From: Thermohalobaculum sp039033215
GTDB taxonomy: Bacteria > Pseudomonadota > Alphaproteobacteria > Rhodobacterales > Rhodobacteraceae
Assembly: GCA_039033215.1 (NCBI GenBank)
Contig: JBCCDA010000005.1
Location: 23,834 to 87,833 of the forward strand
DNA length: 64,000 nucleotides
Direction of reading: 5' to 3'
Shown one piece after another: positions 1-6,689 of the stretch. The first letter of the stretch is position 1. The number at the start of each line of letters is the position of its first letter. The translations under genes were made by a program, and so were the position numbers. A model generated the notes under the pieces. The model searched no databases and was not told the origin of the DNA. It was given only the letters and a program-made list of their open reading frames with translations.

Positions 1-435
1 CGATGCTTACTTCTAGATCATGAACAGAACTGGAAGAAGCTGCTCCAGCAAGCCCAAAGCGGCAATCCATATCTCTCGTCACTCAGAGAGGCTTATGAGT
101 TGAATGATCTAATCGCAGCTAGAAGTTCCGAAATTAGAAAGATCAGGGGGGAAGGAGGTAGCTTTCTTACGGTCGAAGAAAAGTTTAGGCGCGCCGGCAG
201 AATCGCAGAGTACAAGTCTGTCTACAGATACCAGTCGATGTACGCGCACACCTCTCTTCAATCATCAATAAGCCGCCATATGGTTGAGATTGGCAGTGAG
301 ATTGAATTCTCAATGTATAAAGCCCCAGAAATCAGTTCCAAAGATACAATAAGAGGCAGCCTGGATGAATTCATGAAGCTATCAAAGGCTGCAATCGAAG
401 AAATATTTGAAGTTAAGATCACCCATCCATCTTAA
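1..435 (+). CDS. 5'-truncated protein, DUF5677-like (tentative)
   Basis: The frame is open from base 1 to the TAA at 433-435, so the start lies outside the window and at least 144 codons are present. The visible part is hydrophilic and helical, with a K-F-R-R-A-G stretch, then Y-x-S-V-Y and a later S-x-H. That spacing resembles DUF5677-type proteins of unknown function, but the match is from memory and weak. The DNA is visibly AT-richer than the following genes, and codons such as AGA, ATA and TTA, rare in its neighbours, are common here. The last 17 bases overlap the 3' end of lepA on the opposite strand. Composition and position suggest a horizontally acquired gene or island edge. No signal peptide or membrane segment is seen in the visible part. 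Confidence 0.6.
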   Translation, partial: RCLLLDHEQNWKKLLQQAQSGNPYLSSLREAYELNDLIAARSSEIRKIRGEGGSFLTVEEKFRRAGRIAEYKSVYRYQSMYAHTSLQSSISRHMVEIGSEIEFSMYKAPEISSKDTIRGSLDEFMKLSKAAIEEIFEVKITHPS

Positions 436-2218
436 GCGCTGAAATAAACGCCTCCTGAGGGATATCGACTTTCCCGAACTGGCGCATGCGCTTCTTACCC
501 GCTTTCTGCTTGTCTAACAGTTTGCGCTTACGAGTGGCGTCACCGCCATAGCACTTGGCGGTCACGTCCTTGCGCAGCGCACTGATGGTCTCGCGGGCAA
601 TCACCCGCCCCCCAATCGCCGCCTGGATCGGGATCTTGAACAGGTGCTGCGGAATCAGGCCCTTCAGCTTCTCGCACATCACCCGGCCCCGGGCCTCGGC
701 CTTGTCACGGTGGACAATGACGCTGAGCGCATCCACGGGCTCTTCATTCACCAGGATCTGCATCTTCACCAGTGCGTCGGCATCGTAGCCGTCCATCTGG
801 TAGTCGAAGCTGGCGTATCCCTTGGTCACGCTTTTCAGGTGATCGTAAAAATCGAAGACCACCTCGTTCAGCGGCAGTCTATAGACCACCATGGCCCGGG
901 TACCAGCGTAGGTCAGATCAAGCTGAATACCCCGCCGATCATGGCATAGCTTCAACACGTCCCCGAGATATTCATCGGGCACAAGTATCGTTGCCTTGAT
1001 CCACGGCTCCTCGATGCGATCGATCTTCATCACATCCGGCATGTCGGCCGGATTGTGCATCTCGACCATCTCACCGTCTTTCATGTAGAGGTGGTATACG
1101 ACCGACGGGGCCGTTGTGATTAGGTCAATATCGTATTCGCGTTCGAGCCGGTCCCTGATTACTTCGAGGTGTAGAAGTCCCAGGAACCCACACCGAAGCC
1201 CGAACCCCAGCGCGGCGGACGATTCCACTTCGTGGCTGAACGATGCATCGTTGAGCGCCAGCTTCTCCACGGCATCGCGCAGATCTTCGAACTCGGCATT
1301 GTCGATAGGGAAAAGCCCACAGAAAACAACGGGTTGGGCGGGCTGGAAGCCTGGTAGCGGCGTGTCCGTCCCCTTCTTCTCGTGCGTGATCGTGTCGCCG
1401 ACCCTTGTGTCACGCACCTGCTTGATCGAGGCCGTCAGAAAGCCCAGCTCCCCTGGGCCCAGCACATCCGTCTGCAGCATCGAGGGCGTGAAAATGCCAA
1501 CCCGGTCAACGGGATAGATGGCGCCCGTCTGCATCATCTTGATGCGGTCGCCCTTCTTGAGCACGCCGTCGATGATGCGCACCAGGACCACGACGCCCAG
1601 GTAGGCATCGTACCAGCTGTCGACCAGCATCGCCTTCAGGGGCGCATCGCGCTCCCCTTCGGGCGGGGGCAGGCGGGTGACGATCGCCTCGAGCACATCC
1701 TCAATTCCCAGCCCCGTCTTGGCGGATATCAGCACCGCGTCGGAGGCGTCGATGCCGATGACGTCCTCGATCTGCTCGGCCACGCGCTCGGGCTCGGCCG
1801 CGGGTAGGTCTATCTTGTTGAGAACAGGGACAATCTCGTGGTCCGCGTCGATGGCCTGGTAGACGTTGGCGAGCGTCTGCGCCTCGACCCCCTGGCTCGC
1901 GTCCACCACCAGCAATGATCCCTCAACCGCCCGCATGGACCGCGACACCTCATAGGCGAAGTCCACGTGGCCGGGCGTATCGATCAGGTTCAGCGTATAC
2001 TCTTGTCCGTCCTTCGCCCGGTACTGGATCCGGACCGTCTGCGCCTTGATGGTGATCCCGCGCTCCCGCTCGATATCCATCGAGTCGAGCAACTGCTCCT
2101 TCATGTCCCGGTCTGCCACGGTGCCAGTTGACTGAATCAGTCGATCGGCAAGCGTGGATTTCCCATGATCGATGTGGGCCACGATCGAAAAATTGCGGAT
2201 ATGGCTGAGCTTTGTCAT
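419..2218 (-). CDS. lepA: Elongation factor 4 (ribosomal back-translocase LepA)
   Basis: This 599-residue translational GTPase rebinds stalled or post-translocation ribosomes in the cytoplasm and affects elongation and initiation. The G1 loop AHIDHGKST is at about residues 14-22, G3 DTPGH near 80 and NKID near 130. These are followed by domain II, the EF-G-like domains III and V, and the LepA-specific C-terminal domain rich in K and R (GDATRKRKLLDKQKAGKKR). Length is normal for the family (about 600) and the ATG start gives MTKLSHIRNFSIVAHIDHGK, as expected. No strong Shine-Dalgarno is visible. It stands alone, divergent from the small double-glycine protein at 2347 and overlapping by 17 bases the tail of the AT-rich gene at the left edge. 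Identity is secure. Confidence 0.97.
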   Translation of the reverse strand: MTKLSHIRNFSIVAHIDHGKSTLADRLIQSTGTVADRDMKEQLLDSMDIERERGITIKAQTVRIQYRAKDGQEYTLNLIDTPGHVDFAYEVSRSMRAVEGSLLVVDASQGVEAQTLANVYQAIDADHEIVPVLNKIDLPAAEPERVAEQIEDVIGIDASDAVLISAKTGLGIEDVLEAIVTRLPPPEGERDAPLKAMLVDSWYDAYLGVVVLVRIIDGVLKKGDRIKMMQTGAIYPVDRVGIFTPSMLQTDVLGPGELGFLTASIKQVRDTRVGDTITHEKKGTDTPLPGFQPAQPVVFCGLFPIDNAEFEDLRDAVEKLALNDASFSHEVESSAALGFGLRCGFLGLLHLEVIRDRLEREYDIDLITTAPSVVYHLYMKDGEMVEMHNPADMPDVMKIDRIEEPWIKATILVPDEYLGDVLKLCHDRRGIQLDLTYAGTRAMVVYRLPLNEVVFDFYDHLKSVTKGYASFDYQMDGYDADALVKMQILVNEEPVDALSVIVHRDKAEARGRVMCEKLKGLIPQHLFKIPIQAAIGGRVIARETISALRKDVTAKCYGGDATRKRKLLDKQKAGKKRMRQFGKVDIPQEAFISALKMDG

Positions 2219-2271
2219 GGCGGGGATATGCGGGGGTTGCCTCGGCCCGTCAAGCGACGTGAGCGCGCAGA

Positions 2272-2289
2272 CTGTAGCTATCGCTACAG
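2272..2289. promoter_or_regulatory. Perfect 7-bp inverted repeat between divergent genes
   Basis: CTGTAGC-TATC-GCTACAG lies 54 bases upstream of lepA and 58 bases upstream of the small gene at 2347. Its place between two divergent starts fits an operator or a promoter-proximal element. No matching regulator was recognised and no good -35/-10 pair stands out, so the role is inferred only from position and symmetry. Confidence 0.4.
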
Positions 2290-2346
2290 CCCGAATCGAG
2301 AAACTGGCGCAGGATTTAGTTCGTGTTTCAGGGATGGAGGTTCACG

Positions 2347-2577
2347 ATGAAAGACAAGACTAAGGAAAGCGCCGTGGCGCTGGGTGACGAGCAGCTCGAC
2401 GAGGCTCAGGGTGGCGGCATGACGTGGCACGGCGGCTCGGCCATGATGGAGGCCCATCAGGAAATGCGGGTCGCTCGCGATGCCGACCTGCAGAAGCTTG
2501 CGAATGAACAGAAATCGCTTCTCGAGAAGAAGAAGAGCCTGCGCGCAGTTTCGAGATCGCTTCGGGACATGATGTAA
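2347..2577 (+). CDS. Small protein with double-glycine leader-like motif (GG protein 1)
   Basis: A 76-residue protein of unknown function. ATG 2347 is chosen over an upstream GTG at 2323 because a GGAGG lies six bases before it. The N-terminus is acidic/polar and carries LGDEQLDEAQGG, with the glycines at residues 22-24. The same motif recurs in the products at 3998-4273 and 4495-4785. The pattern resembles the double-glycine leaders of ribosomal peptide precursors and peptidase-linked export substrates (L-x-x-E-x-L-x-x-A-x-G-G). After the motif comes G-M-T-W-H-G-G and then a charged helix rich in K, E and L (about residues 44-70), which looks coiled-coil-like rather than like a classic core peptide. 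No cysteines and no membrane segment. It is followed by a strong hairpin. Function is inferred only by analogy. Confidence 0.7.
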   Translation: MKDKTKESAVALGDEQLDEAQGGGMTWHGGSAMMEAHQEMRVARDADLQKLANEQKSLLEKKKSLRAVSRSLRDMM

Positions 2578-2584
2578 GTTCGCG

Positions 2585-2611
2585 GCCCGCACCCGGCGCA
2601 CGGGTGCGGGC
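2585..2611 (+). terminator. GC-rich hairpin after GG protein 1
   Basis: An 11-bp perfect stem, GCCCGCACCCG / CGGGTGCGGGC, with a 5-base loop begins eight bases after the stop at 2577. No T-run follows, so it may end transcription inefficiently or protect the 3' end of the mRNA. A second, weaker stem (CCCGTCG...CGACGGG) follows directly. Confidence 0.5.
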
Positions 2612-2793
2612 ACGAGTGTCCCGTCGATTGGCCGACGACGGGCAAAATGCCTGGGCAACCGTCCGCGGCCCCTGCACCACCAAGCCCTGTGTATCTTGCC
2701 GGCAACGCTGCCCGAAACGCTAACAAAACGTTGACATCCGGCCCAGCCCCCTCACACTTACGGGCAAAGAACACGCTGACACGGGCCGGCATC

Positions 2794-3963
2794 ATGGTAG
2801 CTTCTCTCAACGGGATTATTTTCTCCCAGATCTATCCTGACAATTCCGGGGGACCGGAGTTCGATACCGATGGTGACGGGACTGCGACGCAGGAAGATGA
2901 GTTCGTAGCGATCCTGAACAATTCGGCGACCGCAGTCGACATATCCGGCTGGCAGATCTGGTCGGATAGCACTGGCTCTGGAGCGCCTGACTCGCCACAA
3001 GACGGCCTCTACCACACCTTCCCTGCCGACACGATCCTGCAACCTGGTCAGGAACTGTTTGTGATCAACGAGATCACGGACACCCTGGGAAGCTGGGCTC
3101 AAGAGGCCTCTGAAGGCGGAGTGGAGTCAGGCAGCGGATCTCCAAACACCAACTTCCTGACTGAGGGGAACGGGGGGGGCGCGCCAGAGTCAATTGTGCT
3201 CGTGGATCCAGTATCCGGCGAGTTCATCGTCTTCAACATGTCCCCGAACGATTCGAACGTGCCGAACCAGCAAGGGTTTCCCGGCACGGTTTCAGTCGGT
3301 GAAGTGGATGGGAACTCGGTCCAGGAGGACCCGACCGCAGGAGAATCCTATCAGTTTGACGCATCGACGGGTAACTATGAGTACGAGGACGTCGTTGTTC
3401 CCTGCTTTGTCGACGGAACGATGATCGCCGTGCCCGACGGAGAAGTGCCGGTCGAGGATCTCGCGGTCGGCGACCTGGTCGAGACGCTCGATCATGGCCC
3501 GCAACCCATCCGCATGATCCTGCACCGCGAACTGCACTTCGGTGGGCGCGTCGACGCCAAGCACAAACCTGTGGAGTTCAAGCCCGGCAGCCTGGGCCCG
3601 AACCTACCGGTGCGGACCTTGCGGGTCTCGCCCCAGCACAGAATGCTGATCGTCCGTGACGATGGGCAGGAGTGGCTGGCCCCCGCCAGGGGGCTGACCG
3701 ATCTGCCCGGCGTGCGTGTGATGATCAGCCGCCGACGCGTGACGTATATCCAGCTGGTCTTTGATCAGCACGAGGTCGTGCGCTCGGACGGTGCATGGAC
3801 CGAGAGCTTCTACCCTGGTGCCTATGTCACCAACGCTTGCGATGCGGCGACCAAGCGGGAACTGCAAAGCGTGTTCCCTGGCATTGAGGCCAACGAGCGA
3901 CCTTCGCCCGCGCGACCACTTGCGCGCGTCAGGCAGGCAAGAGAGATGGTCCGCCAAGCCTGA
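2794..3963 (+). CDS. Lamin-tail-domain / Hint-domain protein
   Basis: A 389-residue protein if ATG 2794 is used; an in-frame ATG at 2647 would add 49 low-complexity residues. A TTGACA at 2731-2736 would give a transcript starting after 2647, favouring the shorter form, but no strong Shine-Dalgarno precedes either start. Residues about 5-100 look like a lamin-tail domain (D-E-F-V-A-I-L-N-N, D-I-S-G-W, H-T-F-P-A, L-Q-P-G-Q). From Cys204 a Hedgehog/intein (Hint) domain begins: PCFVDGTMIAVPDGEVPVED, GDLVETLDHG, VSPQHRML, then H-E-V-V-x-S-D-G-A-x-T-E-S-F-Y-P-G. The initiating Cys is kept, but there is no C-terminal splice junction, so self-cleavage rather than protein splicing is the family expectation. 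No Sec signal is evident; relatives are often thought to be exported without one. It sits between genes for double-glycine small proteins. Confidence 0.85.
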   Translation: MVASLNGIIFSQIYPDNSGGPEFDTDGDGTATQEDEFVAILNNSATAVDISGWQIWSDSTGSGAPDSPQDGLYHTFPADTILQPGQELFVINEITDTLGSWAQEASEGGVESGSGSPNTNFLTEGNGGGAPESIVLVDPVSGEFIVFNMSPNDSNVPNQQGFPGTVSVGEVDGNSVQEDPTAGESYQFDASTGNYEYEDVVVPCFVDGTMIAVPDGEVPVEDLAVGDLVETLDHGPQPIRMILHRELHFGGRVDAKHKPVEFKPGSLGPNLPVRTLRVSPQHRMLIVRDDGQEWLAPARGLTDLPGVRVMISRRRVTYIQLVFDQHEVVRSDGAWTESFYPGAYVTNACDAATKRELQSVFPGIEANERPSPARPLARVRQAREMVRQA

Positions 3964-3997
3964 CAGTCTGGGTCCGCCGTCGCAGAACAATGGCTGA

Positions 3998-4273
3998 TCA
4001 ACGCTTCCTGTTCGGATTGAACTGATCACCACCGGGGATGAACTGGTCACCACCAGGGATGAACTGATCGCCGCCTGGGATGAACTGGTCGCCGCCGGGG
4101 ATACTCACATCCGTTGGCGCCTGAAAACCCAGCCCGCCGCCGTTGGCGATGACGAACTGATCTCCGCCCGGGATGCCAGTTACGGTGTTACCCAAGTCAC
4201 GCAGACTGAACCCGCCCTGGGCCTCGTCGAGATCGGTGTCTTGAACCGGCTTTGCCTTGTCTTGATCGCTCAT
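3998..4273 (-). CDS. Double-glycine small protein with tandem IPGGDQF repeats (GG protein 2)
   Basis: A 91-residue protein of unknown function. The leader-like part ends in VQDTDLDEAQGG (glycines at residues 20-21), matching GG proteins 1 and 3. The rest holds five copies of the heptapeptide I-P-G-G-D-Q-F: one after the leader (I-T-G-I-P-G-G-D-Q-F), then a 17-residue Gly-rich linker, then four in direct tandem, ending N-P-N-R-K-R. No cysteine is present. A conserved leader followed by a repeated short unit is the architecture of multi-core ribosomal peptide precursors, but no modifying enzyme or peptidase transporter is visible here. ATG 4273 has a GAGGGAAA Shine-Dalgarno and overlaps the stop of the gene at 4270 by four bases, so the three minus-strand genes form one unit. 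Confidence 0.75.
   Translation of the reverse strand: MSDQDKAKPVQDTDLDEAQGGFSLRDLGNTVTGIPGGDQFVIANGGGLGFQAPTDVSIPGGDQFIPGGDQFIPGGDQFIPGGDQFNPNRKR
4019..4174 (-). repeat. 21-bp tandem repeats encoding IPGGDQF
   Basis: Four contiguous 21-bp units occupy 4019-4039, 4040-4060, 4061-4081 and 4082-4102. A fifth lies at 4154-4174, separated by 51 bases. All differences between units fall at third codon positions (Asp GAT/GAC, Gly GGT/GGC/GGA, Pro CCC/CCT/CCA/CCG), so every unit encodes the same heptapeptide. Confidence 0.95.
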
Positions 4274-4491
4274 TTTCCCTCGTCTCCATTCGTCAACTTT
4301 CTGCCCCGGCGGGCAAGCGCCGCCTCGGCATCGTCATCTGCCCATTCGACATCATAGACCGATCCATCCAGCACACGGGCCGCGCGGGGCGCCCCGGGCT
4401 TGATGAGACCATCCTCCTCGGCGTCGGCAAGCAGCTCTCGCGCCTCGGCAAGGATGTGATGGTCCGGTCTCAGTCGCTTGGGGTTCGGCAT
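4270..4491 (-). CDS. Small hypothetical protein within the GG-protein operon
   Basis: A 73-residue hydrophilic protein I do not recognise. It begins basic (M-P-N-P-K-R-L-R-P-D-H-H), has an acidic middle (L-A-D-A-E-E-D-G, V-E-W-A-D-D-D-A-E) and a basic tail (A-R-R-G-R-K-L-T). It lacks the double-glycine motif of its two neighbours, has no cysteine and no membrane segment. Its ATG lies three bases after the stop of the 4785-4495 gene and its stop overlaps the ATG of the repeat protein by four bases, so it is translated as the middle cistron. A partner, chaperone or immunity role for the flanking small proteins is possible from position only. Confidence 0.65.
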   Translation of the reverse strand: MPNPKRLRPDHHILAEARELLADAEEDGLIKPGAPRAARVLDGSVYDVEWADDDAEAALARRGRKLTNGDEGK

Positions 4492-4494
4492 TAA

Positions 4495-4785
4495 TCAGCC
4501 GCCGTATGGGTTCCCGATCCTGCCCGGACGCGTGCGCAGGAATGCCTCTCCGCCATAGATCGTCTCGGCCTTCATGGAAGAAACGATGTCCTTGGTTGCC
4601 GCGGTAGCCGTGATCGTCTCGGCGTCGACTCCGACGTTGACCATGCTGGTCTTGCTGAAATTGGTGTTGAGAAAACCCCATCCCCCGTTCGCATCGTCAA
4701 GCGCCTCGTCGCCGATGATCTGAGGCTCCTGATCCTCGGTTGCCACAATATCCTCTTCGGGCTTGTCGTTCTTGGGATCGCTCAT
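4495..4785 (-). CDS. Double-glycine small protein (GG protein 3)
   Basis: A 96-residue protein of unknown function and the first gene of a three-cistron minus-strand operon. The acidic N-terminus leads to IIGDEALDDANGG, glycines at residues 34-35, in register with the motif of GG proteins 1 and 2. After the glycines the sequence is W-G-F-L-N-T-N-F, then a Thr/Ala-rich stretch (D-A-E-T-I-T-A-T-A-A-T) and a C-terminus ending R-I-G-N-P-Y-G-G. No cysteine, membrane segment or Sec signal is seen. Translation starts at ATG 4785, six bases after AGGAGA. The intergenic space to the divergent sirtuin gene is only 121 bases and must hold both promoters. Leader-like character is inferred by comparison of the three local proteins. 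Confidence 0.72.
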   Translation of the reverse strand: MSDPKNDKPEEDIVATEDQEPQIIGDEALDDANGGWGFLNTNFSKTSMVNVGVDAETITATAATKDIVSSMKAETIYGGEAFLRTRPGRIGNPYGG

Positions 4786-4906
4786 TGGTTCGTCTCCTGG
4801 TTACTGTGTGCGGCCTAACCGCCTTGCATCATTAATCTGTCACTTCTGTGCCCATCTCTCTGTAGCATACGGTACACATTGATCGATTTTTGAAAAGGGG
4901 TCGGGA

Positions 4907-5602
4907 ATGAAGCGGATCGTCGTGCTGACCGGGGCCGGGATATCCGCGGAGTCCGGGCTTGGCACGTTTCGCGACAAGGACGGGCTTTGGACACGGGTCG
5001 ACCTGTCCGAAGTCGCCACGCCTGAGGGTTATCAAGCAGATCCTGACAAGGTGCTGGCCTTCTACAATGCGCGGCGGGCGGGTTGCGTCGAGGCTACGCA
5101 CAATGCCGCCCACGAAGCGTTGGCGCGCCTCCAGAGAGAGTGGCCCGGGCAAGTCATGCTGGTGACCCAGAACATCGACGATCTCCACGAACGCGGGGGC
5201 TCAAAAGACGTTTTGCACATGCACGGCCAGATCCTGCGCGCGCTCTGCGCTGCCTGTGGCTACCGCTGGCGCTGGCAGGGGGACATGAGCCGCCGTGACC
5301 TCTGCCCCGGGTGCAGCAGCGTCGGCACCGTCCGCCCGGATATTGTGTGGTTTGGTGAGATGCCCTACCGGATGGAAGAGATCTACACCGCGCTTGCCGA
5401 ATGCGATCTGTTCGTCGCGATCGGCACGTCCGGGGCGGTCTACCCGGCGGCTGGCTTCGTCGGAGAGGCCCGGGCGTCGGGGGCAGAGTGTCTCGAGATC
5501 AATCTCGCCGCCAGTGATACCGCGGGCATGTTCCACCGTCAGATCCTTGGTCCTGCGACTGAAACCGTGCCCGCCTGGGTCGATGAGGTACTGGCCGGGT
5601 GA
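4907..5602 (+). CDS. cobB: NAD-dependent protein deacylase (sirtuin, CobB type)
   Basis: This 231-residue Sir2-family enzyme removes acyl groups from lysines using NAD+, releasing nicotinamide and O-acyl-ADP-ribose. The Rossmann NAD motif GAGISAESGLGTFR is at residues 9-22, QNID at 88-91, the catalytic His at 106 (H-M-H-G) and the zinc cysteines at 114, 117, 133 and 136. Tyr53 and Arg56 (F-Y-N-A-R-R) match the pair that lets SIRT5/CobB-type sirtuins accept succinyl- or malonyl-lysine, so desuccinylase activity is likely. Length is typical of short bacterial sirtuins. AAGGGG seven bases upstream supports ATG 4907. It is divergent from the double-glycine operon and convergent with doxX; no functional link is evident. 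Confidence 0.93.
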   Translation: MKRIVVLTGAGISAESGLGTFRDKDGLWTRVDLSEVATPEGYQADPDKVLAFYNARRAGCVEATHNAAHEALARLQREWPGQVMLVTQNIDDLHERGGSKDVLHMHGQILRALCAACGYRWRWQGDMSRRDLCPGCSSVGTVRPDIVWFGEMPYRMEEIYTALAECDLFVAIGTSGAVYPAAGFVGEARASGAECLEINLAASDTAGMFHRQILGPATETVPAWVDEVLAG

Positions 5603-5623
5603 CCCCGGCCAGCCCGTTGGTCC

Positions 5624-6100
5624 TTAGACGACCCGGCCGATAGCTCGGTCGAGCGAATACTGCCCACCACCGCGCGCCACGAAGTAGAACGCAATCACCG
5701 CCCAGAGCACCGGATATTCCCATCCGCCGTTGGTCCAGAAGAACCCTGCCGGGACATGGACGGAAGCCGCGACCAGCAGCAGCACTGCGACGGCTAGCGC
5801 CGATGCACGGGTTGCCAGCCCCAGTGCCAGTGCCAGCCCGCCGAAGGTTTCGACGGAACCGGCACCGAGCGCGGCCAGATAGCCATGCGCAAAGCCCAAT
5901 TGCGTCTCGAAGAACTGTCCCGTCGCCTCGAGCCCGTGTCCGCCCATCCAACCGAACAGTTTTTGAACACCATGTGGGACCAGAAACAGGCCAGCACCGA
6001 TGCGGAGCGCAGTCTCGGCCAGGGGCGTTGCTATCTCACCAGCGCGGTCCACCGTGCGTGTGAGGGATGCGGGGCGGGTGTTTGTCGTGATGTCGGTCAT
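5624..6100 (-). CDS. DoxX family membrane protein
   Basis: A 158-residue inner-membrane protein of the DoxX/DoxD-like family, with four predicted hydrophobic segments (about residues 25-45, 70-90, 92-112 and 125-145). The motif R-I-G-A-G-L-F-L-V-P-H-G-V-Q-K-L-F-G at the start of the first segment is typical. Members are associated with redox and thiol stress, but the biochemical role of this type is unsettled. A GGAG precedes ATG 6100. The upstream region holds two inverted repeats over a plausible promoter, which suggests control by a local-type repressor not encoded in the window. It stands alone between the sirtuin (convergent) and rpmB. Confidence 0.88.
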   Translation of the reverse strand: MTDITTNTRPASLTRTVDRAGEIATPLAETALRIGAGLFLVPHGVQKLFGWMGGHGLEATGQFFETQLGFAHGYLAALGAGSVETFGGLALALGLATRASALAVAVLLLVAASVHVPAGFFWTNGGWEYPVLWAVIAFYFVARGGGQYSLDRAIGRVV

Positions 6101-6151
6101 GTCGGTCTCCTCAGGTCGTGTTGTTTGCTGACCAAGGAGGTAACTGCCGAC

Positions 6152-6189
6152 GTTATCGCAATAAAGATTGCAGATAACAAATATTTGTT
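6152..6189 (-). promoter_or_regulatory. doxX promoter with two overlapping operator-like dyads
   Basis: In the minus direction TTGTTA (6175-6180), a 17-base spacer and GATAAC (6152-6157) form a reasonable sigma-70 promoter, 52 bases before the doxX start. Overlapping it are GTTATCGCAAT...ATTGCAGATAAC (6152-6178, near-perfect dyad) and the perfect 14-bp palindrome AACAAATATTTGTT (6176-6189). The tract is much AT-richer than its surroundings. Confidence 0.5.
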
Positions 6190-6230
6190 GCGATTTTGAG
6201 AATTATCAGACTGCCCAACCACGAACGGCG

Positions 6231-6260
6231 GGAGGCCCGCCAGTTACCTGGCGGGCCTCC
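6231..6260 (-). terminator. Hairpin downstream of rpmB
   Basis: A 12-bp perfect stem, GGAGGCCCGCCA / TGGCGGGCCTCC with a 6-base loop, lies 35 bases after the rpmB stop. No T-run follows on either strand, so it is terminator-like but not a classic intrinsic terminator. Confidence 0.55.
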
Positions 6261-6294
6261 GACACCTTGGAATCTCGAGGTGGTTTGCGAGGCC

Positions 6295-6582
6295 TCAGGC
6301 CTCGGCGGCCGCGGCCTCAATGTCCTTCTTGACCTTCAGCGCGCTTGCCGACAGATCGGCCTCCTTCGCCTTGATCAGGAAGGCATCCAACCCGCCGCGA
6401 TGATCGACCGTGCGCAGCGCGCCGGTCGTGATCTTGAAGCGGAACGCGCGCCCCAGCGCATCCGAGTGTAACGTCACGGACTGCAGGTTCGGCAGATAGC
6501 GCCGCTTGGACTTGATGTTCGAGTGACTGACACGATTGCCCACCATGGGGCCCTTGCCGGTAAGTTCGCAACGACGCGACAT
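6295..6582 (-). CDS. rpmB: 50S ribosomal protein L28
   Basis: A 95-residue ribosomal protein of the large subunit. The start MSRRCELTGKGPMVGNRVSH is diagnostic, followed by S-K-R-R-Y-L-P-N-L-Q and the T-x-x-L-R-T-V-D-H-R-G-G-L-D segment. The acidic, alanine-rich tail (about residues 75-95) is the longer form usual in alphaproteobacteria. It is a single-gene unit ending at a strong hairpin, with the PhyH-family gene upstream on the same strand after a 107-base gap. Confidence 0.97.
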   Translation of the reverse strand: MSRRCELTGKGPMVGNRVSHSNIKSKRRYLPNLQSVTLHSDALGRAFRFKITTGALRTVDHRGGLDAFLIKAKEADLSASALKVKKDIEAAAAEA

Positions 6583-6689
6583 GGAAGCGTCCTTCTCTGC
6601 TATTGGCGGCGCCGGCGGTCCGTCGCGCGCACATCATGTTCGGAGAGGCGCCGCATAGCGGCAGGCAGCGCAGCCGTCAACCCTCCCGC

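Noticed and set aside
2794..3963. Intein inserted in a host protein
   Set aside because: The Hint domain is C-terminal and no C-extein or terminal His-Asn junction is present.
4019..4174. CRISPR array
   Set aside because: Units are 21 bp, contiguous without spacers and in frame with a coding sequence.
2347..4785. Classic lanthipeptide or Nif11-type RiPP cluster
   Set aside because: No Cys-rich core, no LanM-, radical-SAM- or YcaO-like enzyme and no peptidase transporter in the window; only the leader-like motif is shared.
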